A stretch of 64,000 bases of DNA from Spirochaetales bacterium Spiro_05 (lineage in GTDB: Bacteria > Spirochaetota > Spirochaetia > Sphaerochaetales > Sphaerochaetaceae). Below the pieces are notes generated by a model that saw only the letters and a list, made by a program, of their open reading frames with translations, was not told the origin of the DNA and did not search any database. How positions within the stretch are numbered: position 1 is the first letter of the stretch; each line of letters opens with the position of its first letter. Shown here piece after piece: positions 25,978 through 34,692 of the stretch. Where the stretch lies: NCBI GenBank assembly GCA_001603115.1, contig LVBG01000013.1:1-64000 (forward strand). The letters are read 5' to 3'. Made by a program: the position numbers and the translations under genes.

Positions 25978-27459
25978 ATGTTTGTTGAAGTCTTGCTCAA
26001 CGTCCTTTCCCTGGACGTCCTGCTTGCCCTCGTCGGCGGCGTGGCCGCCGGTATCGCCATCGGGGCGATGCCAGGCCTCACGTCCACCATGGGTATCGCC
26101 CTGCTCATGCCCCTGACCTTCAAGTTTGAGCCGCATGTGGGCATGATGCTGCTCATCGGCGAATTCGTCGGAGGCATCTACGGCGGTTCCATCACCGCCA
26201 TCCTCATCAACACCCCGGGCACCAGCAGTGCTGCCGCCACCGTGTTGGACGGCTATCCCATGACCCAGCGCGGCGAAGCCGGGCGGGCCTTGGGCATCTC
26301 CACCATCGCCTCGGCAACCGGGGGAATGATCAGCGGTCTGATGCTGGTTTTCATCGCCCCCACCCTCGCCAGCATGGCCCTGAAGTTCAGTGCCCCCGAA
26401 ACCTTTGCCTTGGCATTCTTCGGGATCAGCATCATCTCCAGCATCAGCGGCAAGTCCCTGGTGAAGGGGCTTATCAGCGGCCTATTGGGTCTCATCCTTG
26501 CCTTGGTGGGCATGGACAACATCTCCGGTTTCACCCGTTTCACCTTCGGTTCGATCTTCCTGATGAACGGTCTCTCCTTCATCCCGGTGCTTGTCGGCCT
26601 CTTTGCCATGAGCCAGTGCCTGCTCAGCATCGAGGACCTGTTCACCAACAACAGCGTCGACACCACGAACATCAAGCGGGCAAAGATTTCGATGAAGGAT
26701 TTTCTGAAGATCCTGCCCACCATGATCAGGTCGGGTATCACAGGAACCTTCATCGGCATCATTCCCGGAGCCGGGGGCGACATCAGCGCGTTTGTCTCCT
26801 ACGACTTGGAGAAGCGCTTCTCCAAGCATCCTGAGAAGTTCGGTACCGGCATCCCCGAAGGGATTGCCGCACCCGAGGCTTCCAACAACGGCACCACCGG
26901 CGGTGCCTTGATTCCCCTGCTCACCTTGGGCATCCCCGGCGACTCCAATACCGCAGTCATGCTCGGAGCCCTAATGATGCACAACCTCACCCCGGGCCCG
27001 CAGCTCTTCATCGAGCATGCCCTGACGGTGAACACCCTCTTCGCAGGCTTCTTCATCGCCAACCTGGTGATGCTCATCCTCGGGCTGAGCAATGTGAAGA
27101 ACTTCGTGAAGATCGTGAACATCCCCAAGAACCTCCTCGTTCCGGTGGTGATGGTGCTCTGTGTCATCGGAAGCTTTGCGATCAACTCCAACTTCAATGA
27201 CGTCATCGTCATGTTCCTTGCCGGTATCCTGGGCTACATCCTTGCCAAGGGAGGCTTCCCCCTTTCGCCCATCGTGCTTGCCCTCATTCTGGGCCCGATG
27301 GCCGAAGGAAACTTCCGCCGAAGCTTGGTCATGAGCCGTGGCAGCTACTCCATCTTCTTCACCCGCCCCATTGCTGCAACGTTCATCATCATCGCCCTGG
27401 TCTCTCTCTTCTTCCCAATCATCAAGAGCATGTTTGCAAAGCGGAAGGAAGCGGCATGA
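25978..27459 (+). CDS. tctA: Tripartite tricarboxylate transporter, large permease
   Basis: A 493-residue permease with about 11 to 12 membrane segments. Start ATG 25978 has TAGGAGG 7 bases upstream. Family motifs are GAMPGLTSTMG near residue 28, GGSITAILINTPGT near 70, and the duplicated second-half motif GIIPGAGGDISAFVSYDLEKRFS near 258. EASNNGTTGGALIPLLTLGIPGD also matches TctA. It overlaps the next gene by 4 bases, coupling transport with catabolism. Confidence 0.96.
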   Translation: MFVEVLLNVLSLDVLLALVGGVAAGIAIGAMPGLTSTMGIALLMPLTFKFEPHVGMMLLIGEFVGGIYGGSITAILINTPGTSSAAATVLDGYPMTQRGEAGRALGISTIASATGGMISGLMLVFIAPTLASMALKFSAPETFALAFFGISIISSISGKSLVKGLISGLLGLILALVGMDNISGFTRFTFGSIFLMNGLSFIPVLVGLFAMSQCLLSIEDLFTNNSVDTTNIKRAKISMKDFLKILPTMIRSGITGTFIGIIPGAGGDISAFVSYDLEKRFSKHPEKFGTGIPEGIAAPEASNNGTTGGALIPLLTLGIPGDSNTAVMLGALMMHNLTPGPQLFIEHALTVNTLFAGFFIANLVMLILGLSNVKNFVKIVNIPKNLLVPVVMVLCVIGSFAINSNFNDVIVMFLAGILGYILAKGGFPLSPIVLALILGPMAEGNFRRSLVMSRGSYSIFFTRPIAATFIIIALVSLFFPIIKSMFAKRKEAA

Positions 27460-28397
27460 TGAAGATTGCCTTTTCCCACCACTTCCCCACCGAAGCGGTT
27501 CCTGATGGATTCTCTGTCATCCAACCTCCCCAGACCTCCGGCTTCTTCACCTCCGATCAACTGCAACGGATTCTTGGGGAGGTGGATGCTTGCATCTGCA
27601 TGGCAGACACTCCGTTCGGAAAAGCCGAGTTTGCCGCAGCACCCAAGCTGAGGATGCTGGGCAACCTCGGTTCGGGCTATAACAATGTGGATGTTGATGA
27701 AGCAACCAGGCGCGGGATCCCGGTGTTCAATACCCCCACTGCCGTGGTGAATCCGACTGCTGAGATGACGATGAGCTTGCTGCTGGGACTCTGCCGAGGT
27801 GTTGTGCGCTATGACCGCACCCTGCGCACTGACGGCATCTGCCCCAAGGAGCTGCTCAGCTATGCAGACATGACACTGGCGGGAAAGACGCTGGGCGTTG
27901 TTGGGTATGGGAGGATCGGGCAGAAGGTGGCTGAGCTTGCAAGAACTTTCGGCATGCGCATCCTCATCTGTGACTCCCACCATCAAGAAAGCCTTCCCTT
28001 GGAAGAACTTCTTCCACAGGTTGATGTGCTCACCCTCCATCTGCCCTACCGAGCGGAGAACCACCATCTCATCAACGCTCACACCCTTTCGCTGATGAAA
28101 AGCTCTGCCTACCTTTTGAATGTGGCACGCGGGCCCATCGTGGAAGAGAAGGCCCTGGTGGAGGCCCTGAAGACAGGGCACCTGAAGGGCGCTGCCCTGG
28201 ATGTGCATGAGTTCGAGCCACTAGTTTCACAGGCAATCAGAGACCTTCCCAATGTCGTGATCACCCCGCATATCTCTACCAATCTCGCCGAGGTTCGCTC
28301 TGCGATGCTCGCCGAGCTGCTGGAGGGGATGCGTTTCTTCCAAGAGACGCACACCCTCCCTGCCAATACCGTCAACAAACGAGAACTATCATACTAG
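27456..28397 (+). CDS. D-2-hydroxyacid dehydrogenase, NAD-dependent
   Basis: A 313-residue enzyme of the D-isomer 2-hydroxyacid dehydrogenase family. The Rossmann motif GVVGYGRIG (about 146-154) is followed by an Asp (CDSH), which favours NAD over NADP. The catalytic set is Arg in NVARGP, Glu in DVHEFEP and His in ITPHIS. It starts with ATGATG overlapping the tctA stop. The likely job is to oxidise or reduce the imported hydroxy acid; the natural substrate is unknown. Confidence 0.92.
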   Translation: MMKIAFSHHFPTEAVPDGFSVIQPPQTSGFFTSDQLQRILGEVDACICMADTPFGKAEFAAAPKLRMLGNLGSGYNNVDVDEATRRGIPVFNTPTAVVNPTAEMTMSLLLGLCRGVVRYDRTLRTDGICPKELLSYADMTLAGKTLGVVGYGRIGQKVAELARTFGMRILICDSHHQESLPLEELLPQVDVLTLHLPYRAENHHLINAHTLSLMKSSAYLLNVARGPIVEEKALVEALKTGHLKGAALDVHEFEPLVSQAIRDLPNVVITPHISTNLAEVRSAMLAELLEGMRFFQETHTLPANTVNKRELSY

Positions 28398-28406
28398 GAG
28401 GACCCC

Positions 28407-29348
28407 ATGGTCAGCATCGAAAAGTACTTTGCCTTTGGCATAAGTGTCGGCTTACTCTATCCTGAGGCACACACAAGCGCGCTGCGCCACCTCAGTGCCT
28501 TCACCAAGACAGCACAACTGAACGGCTTTGAAACGCTGGAGACCACACTCAGTACCGACACTTCCGTACGTAAGGCAGAGATTGCCATCGCCCGGGAGGA
28601 GGGAAAGATCATCAACTACAACTTCCCGGTGGACTTCCAGCTCGACGGGCCGTTCGACCCGGGCAGCAGCGATGCAAAGATAAGAGCCAATGCACTTGAT
28701 CTTGCCTTTCGCCATCTCGAGTATGCAGCCGAGGCTGGTTCGAAGGTGATCGGGATGACCAGCGGCGTCGACCACGGCCAAGAGGAACGAACCTCTACCA
28801 TGAGCTACTTCACCGAGTACATGATAGCCTTGGCTAGAGAGGCCAAGAAGGTGGGCATCAACCTGGCGGTGGAGCCGGTTGAGCGTGGCAGGTTCAAGAA
28901 CCTGTTGCTCGGCCCTACCGATGAGGTGTGCTCCTTTGTTACGAAGATGCACAGACTTGGACATGAGAATGTGTCGGTGCTCTTCGATACCGCCCACATG
29001 CCCCTGATGCAGGAGGATCCCATCACCAGTGTGAGGCTTGCCCACCAGGCAGGCATCGGGCACATCCACATCGGCAATGCCATTGTGGGCAATCCTGCCA
29101 ACCCCCTCTACGGCCATACCCATGCCCCCATCGGCATCGCCGAGGGTGAGTATGACTATCTGGAGGTATCGGCCTTCTTCGCAGAGTTGGTGAAGCTTGG
29201 GTATCTGGACATCAATCCGGTCGCTCAGTCTGCACGCAAGTGTGTCTCCCTGGAGATGGCCCGCTACCCTGGTCTGAGTGCAACCCTCTCCGCCCAAGTT
29301 GCCTATGAGAAAGTCCAGCAGGCTTGGAACCGTGTGGTGGAGGGCTAG
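28407..29348 (+). CDS. Sugar-phosphate-isomerase/epimerase-type TIM barrel protein
   Basis: A 313-residue protein of the AP-endonuclease-2/xylose-isomerase-like fold. Metal ligands can be matched to NLAVEPVERG (Glu), VSVLFDTAHM (Asp and His), GHIHIGNA (His) and a C-terminal Glu (SLEMARY). RBS AGGAGG lies 8 bases before ATG 28407. It sits in the tctCBA operon between a dehydrogenase and a racemase-like gene, so it probably isomerises or epimerises the imported acid or its keto form. The substrate is unknown. Confidence 0.85.
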   Translation: MVSIEKYFAFGISVGLLYPEAHTSALRHLSAFTKTAQLNGFETLETTLSTDTSVRKAEIAIAREEGKIINYNFPVDFQLDGPFDPGSSDAKIRANALDLAFRHLEYAAEAGSKVIGMTSGVDHGQEERTSTMSYFTEYMIALAREAKKVGINLAVEPVERGRFKNLLLGPTDEVCSFVTKMHRLGHENVSVLFDTAHMPLMQEDPITSVRLAHQAGIGHIHIGNAIVGNPANPLYGHTHAPIGIAEGEYDYLEVSAFFAELVKLGYLDINPVAQSARKCVSLEMARYPGLSATLSAQVAYEKVQQAWNRVVEG

Positions 29349-29349
29349 G

Positions 29350-30012
29350 ATGAAGAGAATAGCCCTCATCCATACGGTGGGTAGTGTGTATGCCTCCTTC
29401 GAGACACAGCTTCGCTCTGTCTTGGGTGAGGAGGTGCTCATCCACAACATCCTCGATGACTTTCTGGCTACCAACCCGATTGAGGTAGGCAGCTTCACCA
29501 AAACCAATGTCGAGCGGCTTCGCTGCGATATCCAAAGCGCAGTCCTCACCGGCTGTGATGTGGTGGTGACCAGCTGTTCCACCCTCTCTCCTGCGGTGGA
29601 ACGTCTCAAGGGCGAGTTCTCCACCCCCATCATCACCATCGACGATGCGATGGCGAACAAGGCGGTGGAAGCAGGATCTTCGCTTGTGGTGTTGGCAACC
29701 GCACACAGCACGGTGGAACCTACCTTGGAGAAACTGAGAAGAACTGCCAAAGAGCAGGGAAAAGCCATCAGTGTGGAAGCGTTTGTCTGCACCGAGGCCA
29801 TTGCAGCCCTCAGGAGAGGAGACAAGGAAGAGCACGACCGTCTGGTCTTGGAGTTGAGCCACAAGGCTGCTCATGCCGATGTCTGTGTGCTTGCACAGGC
29901 CTCCATGGCACACATGGAAGAGCCAATTCATCAACTGCTGCATATTCCTGTGTTCTCCAGTCCCCGGCTGTGTATGGAGCAGGTGGCATCGTTTCTGAAG
30001 CGCTTAGATTGA
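29350..30012 (+). CDS. Asp/Glu-racemase-superfamily protein
   Basis: A 220-residue protein starting one base after the previous stop (TAGGATG). The first catalytic Cys context is clear (VVTSCSTLSPAV, about 73-84). In the second half the usual second-Cys position reads VLAQASMAHM without a cysteine. True two-base racemisation is therefore doubtful, and decarboxylase- or isomerase-like chemistry with one Cys is possible. It is the last gene of the operon and is followed by a strong terminator. The start inside the longer open frame is set by the family N-terminus (MKRIALIHTV). Confidence 0.78.
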   Translation: MKRIALIHTVGSVYASFETQLRSVLGEEVLIHNILDDFLATNPIEVGSFTKTNVERLRCDIQSAVLTGCDVVVTSCSTLSPAVERLKGEFSTPIITIDDAMANKAVEAGSSLVVLATAHSTVEPTLEKLRRTAKEQGKAISVEAFVCTEAIAALRRGDKEEHDRLVLELSHKAAHADVCVLAQASMAHMEEPIHQLLHIPVFSSPRLCMEQVASFLKRLD

Positions 30013-30040
30013 GATACTATTTCAGGAAATGACAGGTATC

Positions 30041-30077
30041 AGAGAAACACCTCCCGGCAACAGGAGGTGTTCTCTTT
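30041..30077. terminator. Bidirectional terminator between convergent genes
   Basis: AGAGAAACACCTCC pairs with GGAGGTGTTCTCT across an 8-base loop, with TTTGCT after it. It ends the tct operon and also lies just beyond the stop of the minus-strand dehydrogenase gene. Confidence 0.75.
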
Positions 30078-30093
30078 GCTCGTGCATTGCTTA

Positions 30094-31137
30094 CTATTCC
30101 AGAGAAATCTGGATCTTCACCACAGGTCCTGAGGGAGATGCGGCAAACTCATAGGCTTCGATGGCTTGGTCAAAGGCAAAGGTGTGGGTGATCAGGGGTT
30201 TGACGTCAATGAGGCCTGCGGCAATGGAAGCGATGGCACGCTCGTACATGTTTGCATAGCGGAAGACCGTGTACATTGAGACTTCCTTCGCCTGGGCTTT
30301 GACAACATCCAAGCTCACCGGCCTGCTGGGCATCCCGACGTAGACCAGTTTTCCGGCTGGGGCCAGGAGGTCGATGAGGTACTCATTGACCGCCGCACTC
30401 CCGCTTGCCTCAAAGACTACTTCGGCACCCTGTCCATTGGTCTGCAGGAGCACTTCCTTGATGATGCTCTCATTGCCATTGCTTGCCAGGATGGGTATGA
30501 CCCGGGGGTCTATGGCTTTGGCGATGGCAAGCTTCTCTGCCGAGATGTCCACGACAAAGATCTTCCTGCACCCCTGTGTCAGGGCCGCAAGGACGATCAT
30601 CAGCCCAATGGTTCCGGCACCGGTGACAACGGCGGTGTCGCCGCTGAAGATCTGAGCCTTGTGGATGGCCTGGAAGCCGATGGCCAAGGGTTCTACCATG
30701 GCGCCTTCTGCCAAGGAGACGTTGTCGGGAAGCTTATAGGTGAATCCAGCCGGATGAATGACCGACTCGCGGGTGATGCCATGGATGGGTGGGGTTGCCC
30801 AGAAGCGTACGTCCGGGTCCAGGTTGTAGTGCCCTTCCTTCATGCTCTTGGAGAAGCTCATGGGAATGCCGGGTTCCATGCATACGCGGTCGCCCACCTT
30901 CAGGTGCTTCACGTCTGACCCTACCCGGGTAATGACCCCGGCCCCTTCATGGCCGAGGATCATGGGCTCTTTGACGACAAAGGGCCCGATCTTTCCATTG
31001 GTGTAGTAGTGGATGTCGCTTCCACAGATGCCTACGCGCTTGATGGCAATTTCAACATCCCCGTCACCCAATGTTTCTTCTATTTTGAACTCCCGAAGTG
31101 AGAGTTTCATCTGCTGTTCCAAAACCAATGCTTTCAT
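30094..31137 (-). CDS. Xylitol/sorbitol-dehydrogenase-like zinc alcohol dehydrogenase
   Basis: A 347-residue medium-chain dehydrogenase. The start at 31137 (MKALVLEQ) is set by GGAGAT 8 bases upstream. The catalytic zinc ligands are visible: Cys in GICGSDIHYYTNG, His and Glu in LGHEGAG, and Glu in MVEPLA. The cofactor fold has VTGAGTIGLM and an Asp (VVDIS), which suggests NAD. The structural zinc cysteines are absent: after EPGIP the segment runs MSFSKSMKEGHYNLDPDVRFWATPP. This matches the polyol dehydrogenase subgroup that lacks the second zinc. It stands alone on the minus strand, convergent with the tct operon. Confidence 0.88.
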   Translation of the reverse strand: MKALVLEQQMKLSLREFKIEETLGDGDVEIAIKRVGICGSDIHYYTNGKIGPFVVKEPMILGHEGAGVITRVGSDVKHLKVGDRVCMEPGIPMSFSKSMKEGHYNLDPDVRFWATPPIHGITRESVIHPAGFTYKLPDNVSLAEGAMVEPLAIGFQAIHKAQIFSGDTAVVTGAGTIGLMIVLAALTQGCRKIFVVDISAEKLAIAKAIDPRVIPILASNGNESIIKEVLLQTNGQGAEVVFEASGSAAVNEYLIDLLAPAGKLVYVGMPSRPVSLDVVKAQAKEVSMYTVFRYANMYERAIASIAAGLIDVKPLITHTFAFDQAIEAYEFAASPSGPVVKIQISLE

Positions 31138-31402
31138 ACCTATCATCTCCAAAACACGCAGGAGTGCCTTAGCCAAGGCCCGTGTTTGCTCGATACAGTA
31201 TCGCATGGGACAAGCCACATTCCCATTGGTTTCAGTTGGAACATTGGGAGGGTTGAATTATTGACCTACCGGATACATTACCCTACCATGGGTACAGGCA
31301 TACAGGCTGAATCTTGTTTCAACGTGTGTTACTCACACAAAGAGGAGCTACACGCAACCTAACACAGAAGATTCCACGGCACAATCATATTGGAGGATTG
31401 AG

Positions 31403-31666
31403 ATGCATAGCTTTCTGGCCAACGTTCCTACAGGACTGGTTATCAAGCAATACCTGGATGCATATGGTATCTCAGAAGAAGAACTTTCCTTGAAAACAGG
31501 AATCAGCATAGATCAGTTTGGCCAGGTACTCTCCGGCTCAAGCAGACTGACCGAGGAAATGGCTTTGGGACTTGAGAAGGTCCTTGGCGTAGTACCCGCT
31601 TCCTATTGGCTTAACTATGAGGCCAAGTACCGTGAAGCGATTGATTCTGCTGCGGCACTGAGCTGA
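31403..31666 (+). CDS. HigA-like antitoxin, orphan
   Basis: An 87-residue XRE-type helix-turn-helix protein. VIKQYLDAYGISEEELSLK and ISIDQFGQVLSGSSRLTEEMALGLEKVLG match the HigA/VapI antitoxin pattern, and ASYWLNYEAKYR is the typical C-terminal stretch. RBS GGAGG lies 6 bases before the ATG. No HigB-type toxin gene is found on either side within several hundred bases. It may be a free regulator, or a leftover of a toxin-antitoxin pair. It opens the accessory island and lies 140 bases before an AAA15 ATPase gene. Confidence 0.75.
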   Translation: MHSFLANVPTGLVIKQYLDAYGISEEELSLKTGISIDQFGQVLSGSSRLTEEMALGLEKVLGVVPASYWLNYEAKYREAIDSAAALS

Positions 31667-31806
31667 TATCTTTAGGGAAGCTCATTTAAGCAATGGATGT
31701 ACAGTACTGAGACCAACAGATGAGGATACGTAACCCTCATCATGGTAGGTACCCAATGAGGTCTTTGTCCAATAAAGGTGATAAATTTCTAGCCGGAGGG
31801 AGTTGC

Positions 31807-33003
31807 ATGCTCAAAAGACTGTACATAGATAATTTCAAATCACTCATCGAGTTCTCATTCCCTCCTAAGTCAGATATCCAACATCTCTCAGCATTTTCTT
31901 GCCTTGTCGGACTGAATGGGGCTGGGAAATCTACTATGCTCCAAGCCTTCGATTTCATTGCTCAACTTCCTGTCTCCAACACACGAATTGACCAATGGCT
32001 GGAAAAACGGAATTGGAAAGCACGTGAATTGACCAGCAAGTTCTCGTTGAAGAGTATCATTACCTTCTCTGTGGAACTCGAATATGAAGGAAAGACAGTT
32101 GTCTGGAGCGGTACATTCAACAAAGACACACTGAAATGCACATCCGAATCCGTCAGTGTTCATAATGAGACAATTTTCTCTGTTCAACAAGGAAAACTCT
32201 TCATCACAAAAGAAGGAACCAAAGAGAGCACGGTCGTGAAGGATTTGATGTATCAAGGGTCCATTCTCTCGATTCGCTCGTTTGACCTGAAGAAGTACCC
32301 AGCAATTGCAGCCATCAAGCAATTCTCAGAAGGTATGAAATCGCTCGAACTCCTGAATCCCCAATTGATACGAACACGTGCGAGAGAAGCCCATGATGTT
32401 GGTGTTGGTGGCGAAAAGCTTGCAGCCTTTTTTCATACGCTCTCACCGGAAATTCGTTCCACTATTCTTCGGGATCTGAAGATATTCTACCCCAACGTTA
32501 CTTCACTCTCCTCTACTTCAATCAGAGCAGGCTGGAAATCACTGAAGGTCACTGAATCTTTCATTACCGCTGCGCAGAATACATTGGAAACAGAAACCAT
32601 TCATTTGAATGACGGTATGTTGAGAATCCTTACGATGATTACTGAGATGCATACGAGCCATACGTGTATCCTTCTTGATGAAATTGAGAATGGTATTAAT
32701 CCGGAGTTGGTGGAACGCTTGATGGATTACTTGGTACAGAGCAATAAGCAAGTGATTGTCACCACCCACAGCCCGATGGTACTCAACTATCTCAAAGACG
32801 AGGTTGCTGAAAAAGGGGTATTTCTCATATATCGAACCAAGCAAGGACATACCCAATGTGGCAGATACTTCCAAAGTCAAAGAACTCGTGATAAGTTGAC
32901 GCTCCTTGGACCTGGAGAAGTGTTTGTAGACACTTCAATGGAAGAGGTTGCATCCGATCTTGAACTCGCTGCACTAAGGACTAACCAGACAGTATTTCCT
33001 TGA
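31807..33003 (+). CDS. AAA15-type ATPase 1
   Basis: A 398-residue SMC/ABC-like ATPase of the AAA15/OLD type. The start at 31807 has GGAGGG 6 bases upstream. Walker A GLNGAGKST is at 35-43, Walker B CILLDEIENG at about 293-302 with the catalytic Glu, and the H-loop TTHSPM near 321. The N-terminus (LYIDNFKSLIEFSF) is typical of RecF/RloC/AbiLi-like proteins. No TOPRIM, RloB or nuclease partner is adjacent. A role in phage defence or DNA repair is possible by family but not shown. The product belongs to a different subgroup from the two other AAA15 proteins in the window. Confidence 0.85.
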   Translation: MLKRLYIDNFKSLIEFSFPPKSDIQHLSAFSCLVGLNGAGKSTMLQAFDFIAQLPVSNTRIDQWLEKRNWKARELTSKFSLKSIITFSVELEYEGKTVVWSGTFNKDTLKCTSESVSVHNETIFSVQQGKLFITKEGTKESTVVKDLMYQGSILSIRSFDLKKYPAIAAIKQFSEGMKSLELLNPQLIRTRAREAHDVGVGGEKLAAFFHTLSPEIRSTILRDLKIFYPNVTSLSSTSIRAGWKSLKVTESFITAAQNTLETETIHLNDGMLRILTMITEMHTSHTCILLDEIENGINPELVERLMDYLVQSNKQVIVTTHSPMVLNYLKDEVAEKGVFLIYRTKQGHTQCGRYFQSQRTRDKLTLLGPGEVFVDTSMEEVASDLELAALRTNQTVFP

Positions 33004-33032
33004 TATATTGAGTATTAGCAGAGGTTCTTCAA

Positions 33033-33215
33033 AAAAAACAACAGCCTTGCAAATTTCTATCGTGCTGGGAAGCTCGGAGCAAAATCCACACTGGGAAGTC
33101 CACTGTTTAGACAAGAAAACAATTGACAAAATGTACCGAAGGTCTGAAGTGAACACCGGCTTTTTCCTGCCCTACATCCTCGGATCCTTGAACCCCGGCA
33201 CCAGTTGGTGGAGCA
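33033..33215. repeat. Direct repeat A1: relic of an AAA15 gene end plus the capD-like gene end
   Basis: About 180 bases closely matching 34514-34692. On the plus strand it still reads LANFYRAGKLGAKSTLGSPL and then a stop, the last 30 residues of a lost AAA15 paralogue. On the minus strand its end reads LVPGFKDPRM and a stop, like the capD-type C-terminus. The body of both genes is missing. The two copies bracket AAA15 ATPase 2. Confidence 0.85.
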
Positions 33216-33317
33216 AATCAAGTAGATACTGTACTTGATATTTTTCTTGATATTTCCAATTATGTTGCCTATAATCAACATATCCGTAGTATTCCTACGT
33301 TTATAAGGAATAAAATC

Positions 33318-34607
33318 ATGATTCAAGAATTTTCCGTAGAAAACTTCCTTTCCATTAAAACAAAGCAGACCCTGAGTTTCCGTGCAAGCAACAAGATCCA
33401 TACGGGATCGGATGAGTACTTGGTGACTGAAATCAATCCCAATGTGCGATTGCTGAAGTTTTGTGTGCTGTACGGATACAATGCCTCCGGAAAATCAAAT
33501 CTTCTGCTTGCTCTTCAGTTCCTTAGGGACCTCGTGGTACATGGCCCTTCCACCAAGGATGAAGAAACAGGATTCACTCCATTCTTGCTGGATGCAAACA
33601 CTCGTAATGAGCCAGGAACCTTCAGCCTTGTGTTCTTTATAGAAGGAATTCGGTATGAGTATCTGATTTGCCTTGATGGAAAGCGCATTCACAAAGAGTC
33701 GTTGCGCTATACACCAGGAGAACGAATTTCCACCTTGTTTATACGTACCTATGATGCAGAGAATTCCATTGCAAAGCTGACAATTGGAAAAAGATGTTCG
33801 CTTTCTGCAAAAGACAGGGTGATTCTTGACGGCAACACATTGGAAAACTCAAGCGTCTTGTTTGCATACCAGAAAAGCAACATCCACTCTCCAGTCCTTG
33901 ATGCTGTGGTTGCCTTCTTCAAGAAAACCTCTCTCCCGCTGATTGATCCAAACGTTCGACTCAGGGACTGGAGCAAGGAGCGCATTGCCTCTGACAGCAC
34001 ACAGAAACAATTTCTGGTATCACTCATGAGAAAGGCAGATTTTCAAATTTCTGACCTTGAGGTAAAAAATTCAGTCATGCCGGTTGATGAGAACCTTATA
34101 AGGAAATTCACAGATAATGGAGCTCCGCCTAGTCTTATTGAAACATTGAAAAACGATAACCAATTGGAAATACCGGAAGTGTTGTTTACTCATGCAGGTT
34201 CGTATCAAATTCCGGCAGAAGCTGAATCAGATGGAACTCTGCGCTTCCTTGGCTTGGGAGAAATTCTGCAATTGTTGCTCAAAGTTGGTCACATCGCCCT
34301 CTTTGATGGGATAGAAACATCCCTCCACCCAGACCTCGTCACGTTCTATCTGCAGATGTTCTTCATGAATTCCAATGATTCTCAACTCATTGTCACTACC
34401 CATGCCCAATATTTGATGGAACAAGACTACATGCGCAACGATATGGTTTGGTTCTGTGAGAAACAGGAGAATGGGGCAAGCGAGTACTACTGCGCCCAAG
34501 ACTTCAATCTCCATAAAAACAACAACCTCGCAAACTTCTATCGTGCTGGGAAGCTCAGAGCAAAACCCACACTGGGAAGTCCCCTGTTTGGACAAGCAAA
34601 CAATTGA
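33318..34607 (+). CDS. AAA15-type ATPase 2 with altered Walker B
   Basis: A 429-residue AbiLi-like ATPase. Start ATG 33318 has AAGGA 10 bases upstream and the family N-terminus MIQEFSVENFLSIK. Walker A GYNASGKS is at 53-60. In the Walker B region the text is ALFDGIETSLHPDL, where the family has DE: residue 331 is Gly (GGG, 34308-34310) in place of the catalytic Glu. The H-loop TTHAQY is present. ATP binding should survive but hydrolysis is doubtful. The gene is bracketed by 180-base direct repeats and converges on the capD-like gene. No RloB-like partner is seen. Confidence 0.83.
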   Translation: MIQEFSVENFLSIKTKQTLSFRASNKIHTGSDEYLVTEINPNVRLLKFCVLYGYNASGKSNLLLALQFLRDLVVHGPSTKDEETGFTPFLLDANTRNEPGTFSLVFFIEGIRYEYLICLDGKRIHKESLRYTPGERISTLFIRTYDAENSIAKLTIGKRCSLSAKDRVILDGNTLENSSVLFAYQKSNIHSPVLDAVVAFFKKTSLPLIDPNVRLRDWSKERIASDSTQKQFLVSLMRKADFQISDLEVKNSVMPVDENLIRKFTDNGAPPSLIETLKNDNQLEIPEVLFTHAGSYQIPAEAESDGTLRFLGLGEILQLLLKVGHIALFDGIETSLHPDLVTFYLQMFFMNSNDSQLIVTTHAQYLMEQDYMRNDMVWFCEKQENGASEYYCAQDFNLHKNNNLANFYRAGKLRAKPTLGSPLFGQANN

Positions 34608-34692
34608 GAAAGTGTGCCTAAGATCTTGAATGCCGGCTCTTTTCTGCCCTACATTCTCGGATCCTTGAACTCCGGCACCAATTGATGCAGCA
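34514..34692. repeat. Direct repeat A2: AAA15 ATPase 2 end plus capD-like gene end
   Basis: Intact counterpart of 33033-33215 at an offset of about 1480 bases. It covers the last codons of AAA15 ATPase 2, the 41-base gap, and the last codons of the convergent capD-like gene. Confidence 0.85.

Noticed and set aside
28452..29864. Long minus-strand open frame (470 codons) opposite the isomerase and racemase genes
   Set aside because: It lies antisense to two recognised enzymes with good RBS, has no family motifs and no RBS. It is a shadow of GC-rich codon use.
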